Shown: positions 8,301 to 16,078 of the stretch, in pieces | Layout: the number at the start of each line of letters is the position of its first letter | Numbering within the stretch: the first letter of the stretch is position 1 | Assembly: GCF_006385705.1 (NCBI RefSeq) | Contig: NZ_VFRQ01000007.1 | Coordinates: 248,001 to 312,000 of the forward strand | Reading direction: 5' to 3' | From: Pontibacter mangrovi | GTDB lineage: Bacteria; Bacteroidota; Bacteroidia; Cytophagales; Hymenobacteraceae | DNA length: 64,000 nucleotides | The notes under the pieces: generated by a model | Database searches by the model: none | What the model was told of the DNA's origin: nothing | The model's input: only the letters and a program-made list of their open reading frames with translations | Position numbers and translations under genes: made by a program

Positions 8301-10239
8301 GCAGATCCATATCATAGGTGAGTACGCCAAAAAGCAGCTCCGGAACCACATAGAAGCCCTTAGCTTCGTGGACGACTATTTCCGCCTGGGCTATGAAGCT
8401 TTTGTGCAAAGGCATTTCCGAAATGAAAAAGGTAAACTGAAGCAGCCTACCACAGACAAAAAGTACCGGGAAATTTTTGCGGCGCTCTCTCCAGATCAGA
8501 CACAAGTCATCAAAGACAACAAGAGCCCTCATATATTAGTAGGTGCCGGACCTGGCAGCGGTAAAACACGGGTATTGGTGCACAAGGTGGCCGCTTTACT
8601 GATGATGGAGGATATTAAGCCGGAGCAGTTCCTCATGCTTACTTTCTCCCGGCCGGCCGCTACCGAGTTCAAAGAAAGGCTGCACAAGCTGATCGGAAAA
8701 TCTGCCTATCACATTGACATCTATACCTACCATGGCTTTGCCTTTCAGCTCCTGGGCCGCGTGGGCGATCTGAAAAAATCTGACAATGTGATTAAGCAGG
8801 CTACAGAGGGATTGGCAAACGACGATGTGCCAAGCGACCGGCTAAAGTGTAAGAGTGTGATTGTGGTAGATGAGTACCAGGATATCAGCCAACAGGAGTA
8901 CGACTTCCTGAACAAGATCATCGAGCTGGCCGACGATGTGCGCGTGATTGTGGTAGGAGACGATGATCAGAACATCTATGAGTTCAGAGGTTCTTCTGTG
9001 TCTTTTATGCGGGATTTTGTGCGGGACAAGCAGGCAACAAAATACCTGTTCAGCACCAACTACCGGGCATGCTTTAATCTGGTAGATTTCTCTAACCAGT
9101 TCCTTGCGCTATTCAAGTCCGACAGGTTAAAAGCTGGACTGCCCCTGATGGCCTATAAGCAGACCTTTGGTGCTATTTGCCTGACCCGTTACGTGCCTGG
9201 TTCTGACCTGGTTACTCCTTTGGTGCAGGATGTGGTAAAGCGAAAGCTCACTGGTACTGTAGCCGTGCTGACGCATACCAACGAGGAAGCTTTGCTGGTA
9301 CAAAACCTGTTGCTTCAACATCATATACCTACCCGCCTGATCATGGCGCAGGATGGTTTCTCTTTGCGGCAGTTGCTGGAGCTGAAGTGTTTCAACTGGT
9401 ACATTCGCGATAAAGTCAGCAGCGAGCTTGGCTTTATCTCGAAAGAGGACTGGGAGCAAAGTCGCAACCGGATGGAGCAGGAGTTTGCCGGCTCAACTAA
9501 TTTAAGCCTGAGCTTAGAGGTGATAGCTGAATTTGAGCGAACAAGTGGCGAACGAAAATTTTGGTCAGACTGGCTGGCTTATGTACAGGAGGCACGTGCC
9601 GAGGATTTTATTTACCCGGAGGCGAATAAGGTATTGGTTTCTACCATGCACAAGGCCAAAGGAAAGGAGTTTGACCATGTCTTTTTAATACTAAAAAATT
9701 ACAAGCTGGAGAAAGAGTCGAATAAGCGTGTCGTGTATGTGGCCATTACCCGAGCCAGGCAATCCCTGCATATTCATACCGACCAGTCTTACTTTGACCA
9801 GATAAAAGTTGATCAGCTGGCGAGAGCCGAAGACCATACCCTATACCCGGCGCCAAAAGAGCTGCAACTGGAAACGAGCATGAAAGATGTGAAACTAGGT
9901 TTTTACAAGCAGCCGCATACTAAAGAAGTAGTCAAACAACTTAAGGCTGGTACTTCTCTAGAGCTGCCAAGAGATTCCGCAGATGGTTTGTTGTTCTCAG
10001 CTGCCCCTGTCGTAGCCTTCTCTCAGAAGTTCAAACAAGAGCTCGCGAAATTAATTACGCAGGGTTATACCTTGCAAAGTGCCGAAATAGCGCATGTTGT
10101 AGTTTGGTATTGTGAGGATGATGGGAAAGAATATCGGGTAGTTTTGCCGAGGCTCTTTCTTACGAGACAAATTAACAGGTCTAATCTAGACACATACGAT
10201 ATAGAAATTTCTTCCCTTACTAGTTGCGAATATGAATAA
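5344..10239 (+). CDS. DEDD exonuclease-RecQ helicase-UvrD/PcrA helicase fusion (1631 aa)
   Basis: Three enzymes are fused. Residues 1-125 look like a DnaQ-type 3'-5' exonuclease: D8-x-E10 in FFDLEV, GHNILAHD near 51-58, and D118 in EDSKIAADLL, without the usual His before that Asp. A RecQ-type SF2 helicase follows, with Walker A TGGGKS (K297), DEAH at 396-399, the RecQ loop CFSSWGQDFR, and QEAGRAGR near 585. A UvrD-type SF1 helicase closes the protein: Walker A GAGPGSGKT (K1074), DEYQD from 1176, GDDDQNIYEFRG, STMHKAKGKEFDHV near 1436 and a VAITRAR motif. Such multi-helicase fusions are expected to unwind and degrade DNA. The location in an island full of restriction systems suggests anti-phage defense, which is an inference. 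The stop overlaps the next gene. Confidence 0.85.
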   Translation: MEHVAFFDLEVSKQPKTQIQSIGAWFRGSTLHSTSVHDFEVFQQSAQFLCGHNILAHDLPVLKSAGAPAPIFQKRFIDTLYLSPLFFPNRPYHRLIKDYRLVSKHFNNPVEDSKIAADLLQDCISAYYNVPPVLREVLNRLLHTDTAFSAFFELIEDTWLGNEEKPPEEQIRAFFHNRICENTDLGTLTAQLPAPLAYALSLINAPDQGSIIPPWLLHRFPEIVNVLQQLRGTSCQQPSCHYCEKYLSPIAGLQKYFGYEGFRKFTPEEKTPLQQQVVEAGLEGESLVAIFPTGGGKSLTFQLPALMKGEANRGLTVVISPLQALMKDQVDVLRNRFDITTAVAINGLLSPLERADAIQTVQEGGATLLYISPESLRSNTIYRLLKGRQIERFVIDEAHCFSSWGQDFRVDYLYIGRFLKELAEAKNLQQPIPVSCFTATAKPEVVQDIVKYFKEQTNLDLKLYQTNASRKNLTYNASKAEGKEAKLQQLKDLLQDLTEPAIVYVSRTKTAEFVAEELKKSGIQAAAFHGRMESDLKIRIMDSFMASDINVIVATSAFGMGVDKENVKLVVHYDISDSLENYLQEAGRAGRKPDLQADCHLLFDENDLNDHFALLNQTKLSKKEVGQIWKAVKDFKRLKFTKSALELAKQAGWDTDMMNLETQVKAAIAALEDVGYLKRQMNSPRIFAQSILVRNVEAANKIIHANPDKFPGDQLQQAVRIFQYLISREDTMVDALSDHLGIEKEAVVRILLYFKELGLLGDTRDLTALINPARSEKNSERCYQRYAKLEKALLEVLLPSEDSPAVFQVHLRDINEKLIDKGCDGSSMEAIRNLLQFWEHKHYIKKERMDAHTLLYRIGFRTGKQEIKKAIQDRLTRAANVVQWLCQQNAIEIANKQKQDEAALEFSMVEMKKQVERNNIMLPKAALTEYEADLLYLHIIGSIKLEGGLFVLYNPMTIERLIEDNRKQYTIEDYSKLERHYEKKVEQIHIIGEYAKKQLRNHIEALSFVDDYFRLGYEAFVQRHFRNEKGKLKQPTTDKKYREIFAALSPDQTQVIKDNKSPHILVGAGPGSGKTRVLVHKVAALLMMEDIKPEQFLMLTFSRPAATEFKERLHKLIGKSAYHIDIYTYHGFAFQLLGRVGDLKKSDNVIKQATEGLANDDVPSDRLKCKSVIVVDEYQDISQQEYDFLNKIIELADDVRVIVVGDDDQNIYEFRGSSVSFMRDFVRDKQATKYLFSTNYRACFNLVDFSNQFLALFKSDRLKAGLPLMAYKQTFGAICLTRYVPGSDLVTPLVQDVVKRKLTGTVAVLTHTNEEALLVQNLLLQHHIPTRLIMAQDGFSLRQLLELKCFNWYIRDKVSSELGFISKEDWEQSRNRMEQEFAGSTNLSLSLEVIAEFERTSGERKFWSDWLAYVQEARAEDFIYPEANKVLVSTMHKAKGKEFDHVFLILKNYKLEKESNKRVVYVAITRARQSLHIHTDQSYFDQIKVDQLARAEDHTLYPAPKELQLETSMKDVKLGFYKQPHTKEVVKQLKAGTSLELPRDSADGLLFSAAPVVAFSQKFKQELAKLITQGYTLQSAEIAHVVVWYCEDDGKEYRVVLPRLFLTRQINRSNLDTYDIEISSLTSCEYE

Positions 10240-10993
10240 AGAAGAGGCTTATATTATTCTGGATGCATTGGCCGAAGGATGCTCCCCTTTCACCGGTGAA
10301 CTTTTAGAGAATGACTCTATATTGAACGAGCGCAAAGTTATTAGAGCCCTACAGGTGGCACTTGATGCACTAAATGTGAGGCCTATTCCGAATCAGCAGC
10401 TTAGCCCTAAATCGGCAACTCTAGTAGATGTGCAAAATGTGATGGCTGTGATAGGAGTTATGAAAGCTGCTAGTTTGGTGCCCACTGTAAGTAAATTAAC
10501 AAAATATCTATTGGGCAGCAAACAGTTCAAAAACAATGAGATTACACAGCATGAACTTTATGGCTCACTAAGACATGAGTTTACTTACACATCCTTAAAA
10601 CCAATTATAGCGCAATTGGCAAAAGATAATCATGATATTTCAGCGGCTCTGGTTGTTGCCCCCAAAGCAAAACCGTGGGATGATGTTGATTATTTTGAGC
10701 AACCGACATTTTGTACACTCTCGGACAAGGGAATTAATCAATTAAAAGAAAAAATCACTGAATTAGGGATACAAAAGCATCCCCCACTCCTTTCAGACTA
10801 TATCATCCAGGCACGAACTATTTATGCAAGAGCATATGAACCTTGGTCAGCAAAAGAGTTGGAGTTTTTAAATAAGGCTTTAAAATACACGAATGATTTG
10901 CAGCTACTTTCATCATGCTTCCAGCGAGGTGAAAACTCACTTAGAGGAGTAGGTAAACGATTAATATATGAGGGCAAAGTAAATAAGGCGTAG
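10232..10993 (+). CDS. Small partner of the helicase fusion
   Basis: This 253-residue protein starts (ATG 10232) inside the last codons of the helicase fusion gene, so the two are translationally coupled. Its N-terminus (AYIILDALAEGCSPFTGELLENDSILN...VIRALQVALDAL) has the 'G.dP.TGE.L..dS.l....ViRAL' pattern I associate with short helicase-linked proteins. The C-terminus (YEPWSAKELEFL...LLSSCFQRGENSLRGVGKRL) looks like a SANT/Myb-like or sigma-like DNA-binding helix-turn-helix unit. A role as DNA-targeting subunit is inferred from this layout. The gene end is markedly AT-rich compared with the helicase. Confidence 0.6.
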   Translation: MNKEEAYIILDALAEGCSPFTGELLENDSILNERKVIRALQVALDALNVRPIPNQQLSPKSATLVDVQNVMAVIGVMKAASLVPTVSKLTKYLLGSKQFKNNEITQHELYGSLRHEFTYTSLKPIIAQLAKDNHDISAALVVAPKAKPWDDVDYFEQPTFCTLSDKGINQLKEKITELGIQKHPPLLSDYIIQARTIYARAYEPWSAKELEFLNKALKYTNDLQLLSSCFQRGENSLRGVGKRLIYEGKVNKA

Positions 10994-11142
10994 TTTGAGT
11001 TAATGAGTAGTTGAGATTGAGGCGGCTAATTGTAGTTAGAAAGATCAGCCATCGGGAAAGAACTAAATTCAATAAACTACTTCTTAAGAGCCCTCTAATA
11101 AATAAAATTCATTGTTCCATATACCAGCCCCGCTACTAGCTC

Positions 11143-12627
11143 ATGCAAGCTAAAGAACCTGAAAACAAAAAGCCCATCATCAACTGCCATACCCACATTT
11201 TTACCGGTGATCATGTGCCTCCATACCTGGCGAAAACTTTTGTGCCCTGGCCTATTTACTATTTATTCTCCCTCTCCTTTTTCATAAAGGTCTTTCGGTT
11301 CTGGTACAGAGGTCCCTATACCTGGCAATTCAAGCCCTGGTACCGGAATATGCGGAAGAACATCTATGAAATAAAGATGGCGATTAAACGTAGTGCAGTG
11401 CTGCCAGTCGTTCGCACCTTTATTGAGGTACTTGTTTCTATTCAGGTTTTATTTATCCTCATAGACTGGCTATCATCGCTAGCTAACTCATCCAATTCCA
11501 CTACTGGAAAGCCCTTTGAAAGTACAAGATTATGGCTATCACAACATGGGCTACTTTTTATACCTGCCTCTACCATAGGTAAACTGCTGCTGATATTGCT
11601 GCTGTTTATCTTTTTCAGCACAGGCAGAAACGTAGTGCTCTTTATTCTGAGAAAGTTTACCTCCTTGCTGGGTGTGCTGCCAGGTCCAAAGACGAAGGAA
11701 TTGTTCAGGCGCTATCTAAACATTGGAAGGTTCTCGTTTTACAATAATCAACTCAGAATATACGGTCGCTTGAGAAACCAATATCCCGCTGATACCGGGT
11801 TTGTGGTGCTGCCTATGGACATGGAATACATGGGAGCCGGAAAGCTTAAAGAAGAGCATAAATACCACCAGCAAATGGATATGCTGAGGCGCATAAAGCA
11901 AAAGGATAAATATAAGAACACGTTCTTCCCCTTTGTTTTTGCAGACCCCAGAAGAATGCTCGACGAAGGTTCCAAGCATTTTGATTATGTAATTGACAAT
12001 GGGAAGGTTATCCTGCAAGATTGCTTTATCAAAGACTACATCGAGACCTACCAGTTCAGTGGATTTAAGATCTACCCTGCTCTCGGCTATTATCCATTTG
12101 ATGATACCTTACTGCCTCTTTGGAAATACGCAGCAGATAATGGCCTGCCCATCACCACGCATTGCATTAGAGGCACAATCTATTACAGAGGTCCTAAGCA
12201 AAAGGCTTGGGATCATCACCCCATTTTTGAACAAGCCAGCGGAAAGGATACATATGAGCCGCTTCTCCTGATGGAGATCAGGAACAGGGATTTTACAACC
12301 AATTTTACACATCCGCTTAACTACCTCTGCTTACTGGAGGAAGAACTTCTGAGGAAATTAGTAGCTCAATCCCGAAATAGAAAAGTACAGGAGTTGTTCG
12401 GCTACTATGATGAAAACACCAAATTAAAGTACGACCTCAGTCATCTAAAACTGTGCTTCGGGCATTTTGGAGGGGATGATGAATGGAACCGCTTTATGGA
12501 ACTGGACAGAGACAACTATTCGGCGCAGTTAGTTAAGAATCCTGAGCGGGGAGTGCAGTTTCTTTCCAATAGTTATGGCAAACCAAGCGTATCCGCCCGA
12601 CGAACTACAGGTTTGATTTTTCCTTGA
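11143..12627 (+). CDS. Membrane-anchored amidohydrolase-like protein, 3' end replaced by IS66
   Basis: The visible frame of 494 residues starts with an amidohydrolase metal motif H16-T-H18 (INCHTHIFTGD). A long insert follows with two or three hydrophobic membrane helices (about 90-115 and 140-175: VLVSIQVLFILIDW, IGKLLLILLLFIFF). The barrel then resumes with FFPFVFADPRR, GFKIYPALGYYPFD, PLWKYAADNGLPITTHC and LCFGHFGGDDEWN, the usual strands bearing later metal ligands. The gene runs into the left end of the IS66 element at 12589, so the last residues (after about AKPS) are IS-encoded and the true C-terminus is missing. Substrate unknown. It lies 150 bp after the helicase partner on the same strand. 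Confidence 0.7.
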   Translation: MQAKEPENKKPIINCHTHIFTGDHVPPYLAKTFVPWPIYYLFSLSFFIKVFRFWYRGPYTWQFKPWYRNMRKNIYEIKMAIKRSAVLPVVRTFIEVLVSIQVLFILIDWLSSLANSSNSTTGKPFESTRLWLSQHGLLFIPASTIGKLLLILLLFIFFSTGRNVVLFILRKFTSLLGVLPGPKTKELFRRYLNIGRFSFYNNQLRIYGRLRNQYPADTGFVVLPMDMEYMGAGKLKEEHKYHQQMDMLRRIKQKDKYKNTFFPFVFADPRRMLDEGSKHFDYVIDNGKVILQDCFIKDYIETYQFSGFKIYPALGYYPFDDTLLPLWKYAADNGLPITTHCIRGTIYYRGPKQKAWDHHPIFEQASGKDTYEPLLLMEIRNRDFTTNFTHPLNYLCLLEEELLRKLVAQSRNRKVQELFGYYDENTKLKYDLSHLKLCFGHFGGDDEWNRFMELDRDNYSAQLVKNPERGVQFLSNSYGKPSVSARRTTGLIFP

Positions 12628-14113
12628 AGTTCTGGGGGTAGAGGTCTTTTAGATTTTTGTGGTTGATGGACATGATGTTCTCCAGGGTGTACTTGAGCCA
12701 CTGATATGGATTCACCTCATGCTTCTTGCAGATGGCCAGGAAGGAGTAGATCATGCCGGCCCGCTTTGCCGCCTCGTGGCTTCCGGCAAAGAGATAGTTT
12801 TTGCGCCCCAGGGCCAGCGGCCGGATGGCATTTTCCACCAGATTGTTATCTATCTGAAGCTCCCCGTCATACAGGTAGGCGGAGAGGGCGTCCCAGCGGG
12901 CGTAGGCGTAGGCCATGGCCTTGCCGATCTGACTCTTGGGCAGCGTGTTTTTGATCTCTTTGAAGATCCACTTGCCCAGCTCGTTTAGCACCGGAAGCGA
13001 TTCAGAGAGCCGCAGCTCCTTTATTTGCCGGGCATCCAGCCCTTCTTCCCGGGCTTTCCTTTCCGTGGCGTATAAGAGCTGGATGAGGGTGAGCGCCCTT
13101 TCGGCCCTGGCCCGGTCATTGTCCAGAGCCCGCTCGAACTCTCTGCGGGCGTGGGCCCAGCAGGCCAGGTGGGTGACCTCCTTTTTCCTGCCGTACTTCT
13201 CGTACACTGCGTAGCCATCGGTTTGCAGGTAGCCCTGGAAACTGTCGAGCATGGCCTTTACCCCCACCGCAGCGCGCGTGGGTTGGTAGTCAAAGAGCAC
13301 GGTCTTGTCTAAAGGGGAGTGGTAGACCCAGTAGTAGCCCTGGTGGGTGGCCCCCTTTTTGTCCGAGTCGAGCACCTTGATCGGGCTCTCGTCGACCTGC
13401 AAATAGCCTTTGGCCTTGGTGTCGAAGAGGAGCTGCTCATAGAGCGGCTCCAGTTTTAAGAGGGCTTCTTTGGTCCAGCCCTCGATGGTGGAGGAGGCCA
13501 GGGAGATGCCCTCCCTGGAGAAGCGCTGCTTCTGGCGATACAGCGGCAGGTGATCAGCATATTTATCGACCAGTATAGAGGCCAAAAGGCCGGCTCCCGG
13601 GATGCCCTTGTCGATTACTCTTTCCGGCAGAGTTCCGATCACCACGCCCGCTTTGTCTTTGGGAGCGTACTTATAGCGGACGTAGCGGCGGATGAAAAAG
13701 CGGGCCGGCTCAGAGTCCAGCTCTTCGGTGACTTCCCTGCCGATGCACACCATCTCCGAGAGGTCCCCCTCGGGGTGGATCTCCACTTCCACCACGGGCA
13801 GGTGCCCGGGCAGTTTGGCCCGTCCCTGGTGGCGGGGGCGCTGGCGCACGTATTCTATTTTCTGCTTTATCTCCTGCTGCTGCTCTTCTACCTCTTGTTC
13901 TGCAGCTTCGAAGGGAAGTGCGGTCTGGTGGGCGTCGCCTTCGAAGCGTTCCCGCTTCTGGCCAAACTGCATCCGGCGGAACATGGCCAGCTGGGCCTTG
14001 AGGTAACTCACCTCGTCTTCCAGCTGGACGACCTTTTCATCCCGCTGCTCCTGTTGCTGTTTGAACAGGGCGATGAGTTGGTCTTTGGAGAGGTCTTCCA
14101 GCTGCTTTTTCAT
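12605..14113 (-). CDS. tnpC: IS66 transposase TnpC
   Basis: This is the 502-residue DDE transposase of the IS66 element. The N-terminus is a leucine-zipper-like coiled coil (KKQLEDLSKDQLIALFKQQQ). A Cys/zinc-binding-type middle segment is followed by the catalytic core: YLQVDESPIKVLD, YLQTDGYAVYEKYG, and the final DNNLVENAIRPLALGRKNY with the catalytic Glu. Length matches intact family members and no lesion is seen. It lies downstream of tnpB with a 60-bp gap and its stop codon falls just inside the left inverted repeat. Confidence 0.95.
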   Translation of the reverse strand: MKKQLEDLSKDQLIALFKQQQEQRDEKVVQLEDEVSYLKAQLAMFRRMQFGQKRERFEGDAHQTALPFEAAEQEVEEQQQEIKQKIEYVRQRPRHQGRAKLPGHLPVVEVEIHPEGDLSEMVCIGREVTEELDSEPARFFIRRYVRYKYAPKDKAGVVIGTLPERVIDKGIPGAGLLASILVDKYADHLPLYRQKQRFSREGISLASSTIEGWTKEALLKLEPLYEQLLFDTKAKGYLQVDESPIKVLDSDKKGATHQGYYWVYHSPLDKTVLFDYQPTRAAVGVKAMLDSFQGYLQTDGYAVYEKYGRKKEVTHLACWAHARREFERALDNDRARAERALTLIQLLYATERKAREEGLDARQIKELRLSESLPVLNELGKWIFKEIKNTLPKSQIGKAMAYAYARWDALSAYLYDGELQIDNNLVENAIRPLALGRKNYLFAGSHEAAKRAGMIYSFLAICKKHEVNPYQWLKYTLENIMSINHKNLKDLYPQNFKEKSNL

Positions 14114-14174
14114 TACCTAAAGGTAGGCACAAAAGTGCGCTTATCCTACTCAAAAGGCTGTTTTTGCCGCTTTT

Positions 14175-14513
14175 TCAGCTACTTATTTTATAGCGTTTTT
14201 TGCGCGTGATCTTCTCTGCCTGCAGCCCCTCGATCATAAGCACCAGCTCCGCCCAGGAGAGGCTTGTGCCAGCAGTGGGCACGGCGAAGGTGCCCTGCTC
14301 CAGGCGCTTGTAGTAGAGCACAAAGCCGCCCCGCTCCCAGTGCAGGAGCTTGAGGTGGGTGCGGGAGCGGTTGAGGAAGACGAACACCTCGCCGCTGGTC
14401 GGCTCGCGTGCCAGCTCCCGGCTCACCAGCCCGCAGAGGCCGTCGAAGGATTTGCGCATGTCGCAGCTGCCCTGGTAGAGGAAGTAGCGGTGCTCGGAGG
14501 TGAGGCTCAGCAT
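14175..14513 (-). CDS. tnpB: IS66 accessory protein TnpB
   Basis: This 112-residue protein has the family's hallmark YLYQGSCDMRKSFDGLCGLV-type opening near residues 10-30 and VFVFLNRSRTHLKLLHWERGG-like centre. TnpB proteins of IS66 elements are required for transposition, with unknown biochemistry. Its ATG shares a base with the stop of tnpA, indicating coupling. Confidence 0.92.
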   Translation of the reverse strand: MLSLTSEHRYFLYQGSCDMRKSFDGLCGLVSRELAREPTSGEVFVFLNRSRTHLKLLHWERGGFVLYYKRLEQGTFAVPTAGTSLSWAELVLMIEGLQAEKITRKKRYKISS

Positions 14514-14788
14514 TAGTAGAGGTGCAGCAGGCGGCTTACCAGCTGCAGGTCCCGTGCCGGCAGGCGTACCTTCACCCCGTTGGGGTAGATCACTTCCAGT
14601 TGGGCAGCTGGCTCAGGCGGGCTTAGCTGCACGAAACCCGAAGTGGCTTGCTTTTCCTTCCTGACCTTGTGGATCCAGTAAGTGAACTGGGAGAGTTTCA
14701 GGCCCTGCTCCTGGCAGAAGGCCCGCTGGCTCAGCCCGCTCTCTTCATAGAGCTCCACTAGCTGGAGCATTTTCTCTTGATGGGTCAT
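14513..14788 (-). CDS. tnpA: IS66 accessory protein TnpA
   Basis: This is a 91-residue small helix-turn-helix protein of the IS66 type: LVELYEESGLSQRAFCQEQG is the HTH, followed by LSQFTYWIHKVRKEK and a short C-terminal part. It is the first gene of the element and starts at ATG 14786-14788, about 60 bp inside the right inverted repeat. Confidence 0.88.
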   Translation of the reverse strand: MTHQEKMLQLVELYEESGLSQRAFCQEQGLKLSQFTYWIHKVRKEKQATSGFVQLSPPEPAAQLEVIYPNGVKVRLPARDLQLVSRLLHLY

Positions 14789-14876
14789 CTTGCTTTTTTT
14801 GCCAGCAAAACTAACCCCTAAGCCTCAGGCAGGAAAGATGCATTTGGTCGGGCGGATACGTCACTTCAATGTTTCT

Positions 14877-14900
14877 ATTTACTGGCCCTGTTGGTGTACT
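14877..14900 (+). repeat. 24-bp direct repeat, left copy
   Basis: The bases 14877-14900 (ATTTACTGGCCC... ending GTGTACT) are identical over 24 bp, in the same orientation, to 27123-27146. The left copy lies 17 bp outside the IS66 right end and 39 bp before the HNH gene's stop. The right copy overlaps the left end of the IS256 element. Confidence 0.8.
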
Positions 14901-14938
14901 TAAATGTTTTAAACCTATGTCTGGGTTTGATGTTGCAT

Positions 14939-16078
14939 TTACGATACATGAATACTGGGCTTAGATTGTGCGCTAGTTTTGCTAATTCTCAAACATTCTT
15001 CATAAAAAGCTTTCTTAAGAAAGTTCAGCTCTACTAAAGGGTACTCATTACATTCATCAACTAATTCTTTAGCCCATTCATCGTAGGTTAAGTCTTTATT
15101 TTGCTTAATTCTCGCATTATGAATTCCACTACTAAATTTATCGTACCACTTTTGGCCTGAGAACTGCCCCAAAAGCTTTGCCTTATATCTTTCTTCAATA
15201 CCGAAAGTTTCCATCCAACTTTTTACTTCATCCTCTCTTTTGCTACAGGTCGCTTTTATTGATATCTCACTGTTTTTAAGCTTTTTAGAAAAAGGCTTTG
15301 TTAATGAAATCTCTAGTCCAATTTGCCATTTGCTTTTAGAATAAGGGTAAAAAGCCTTTCGCCTTACAGCTGCTACACGTTTACTAGACTTTGTTAATAT
15401 TATTATTCTTTCATGTTTATAAGTTGAATTACACTCATCACACATGATTGCTAGATTCTGAAAGTTAATTGAGCTGAATGGGTACTTTCCTTTAGGGATT
15501 AGATGATCATATGCTTCAAGTTTGGAATGGTCATTACCCTTTATTGGATTCATGCCACAGAATGGGCATAAGCCTTCATGACCGCCAAAATTAATATTAA
15601 AGAACTCCTTGTAATGGCTCTTTTTAATTTTATTAAAATCTCCGAAATCCTTTAAAAGGAAAGGAGAATTATTACCATAGAGTCTTTTATAAAATTTTTT
15701 AAGCTCTATAGATAAAGATGGATATAAAAGATCTAATGTTTTGTAAGAAATTGGCAGCTTATTAGTGTTTACAAATAAGCTATGTATATTATTATTTAAT
15801 TTATACCAATGCCGTAACTGCTTTTTCTGAGCTTTACTAAGCTTTAAAAATTCGGCATAAATTTTTTCAATACTAAGATTAAACTGATATCCCCATTTTT
15901 CAGGATCCGTTAAATAATCAAAAGATTCATATATGTCTTTTAAATCCTGGCAACGGTCCAACTTCGTGCTATCAAATGGAGTCCTAGCTCTTGACCAAAC
16001 TTTTAAGAAAAGGAAATTAGAGTACCTTTGAAATTTTAGTATCTCATGATTATGAACATACTTATATGTAAATAGCAT
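14939..16078 (-). CDS. HNH nuclease, last gene of the restriction operon (PtuB-like)
   Basis: This 379-residue protein has a zinc-ribbon HNH motif in its middle: C171-x2-C174 (CPFCGMNP), D191-H192 (YDHLIPKGKYPF), N207 (INFQNLAIM), C213-x2-C216-N217 (CDECNSTYKH). The first 160 residues are helical. Its ATG (16076-16078) overlaps the stop of the AAA ATPase gene. A AAA ATPase plus HNH pair is the Septu (PtuA-PtuB) layout, in which the HNH protein cuts nucleic acid when the ATPase senses infection. Assigning Septu-like function is inference. The protein is longer than most PtuB proteins. Confidence 0.75.
   Translation of the reverse strand: MLFTYKYVHNHEILKFQRYSNFLFLKVWSRARTPFDSTKLDRCQDLKDIYESFDYLTDPEKWGYQFNLSIEKIYAEFLKLSKAQKKQLRHWYKLNNNIHSLFVNTNKLPISYKTLDLLYPSLSIELKKFYKRLYGNNSPFLLKDFGDFNKIKKSHYKEFFNINFGGHEGLCPFCGMNPIKGNDHSKLEAYDHLIPKGKYPFSSINFQNLAIMCDECNSTYKHERIIILTKSSKRVAAVRRKAFYPYSKSKWQIGLEISLTKPFSKKLKNSEISIKATCSKREDEVKSWMETFGIEERYKAKLLGQFSGQKWYDKFSSGIHNARIKQNKDLTYDEWAKELVDECNEYPLVELNFLKKAFYEECLRISKTSAQSKPSIHVS

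Larger units (their letters stand above)
12589..14859 (-). mobile_element. IS66-family insertion sequence
   Basis: The element is about 2.27 kb with perfect 13-bp terminal inverted repeats GTATCCGCCCGAC (12589-12601) and its complement (14847-14859). It carries the three standard minus-strand genes tnpA, tnpB and tnpC. The 8 bp outside each end differ (AACCAAGC versus GTCACTTC), so there is no target-site duplication, implying a later deletion or recombination on one side. It truncates the amidohydrolase gene. Confidence 0.9.
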
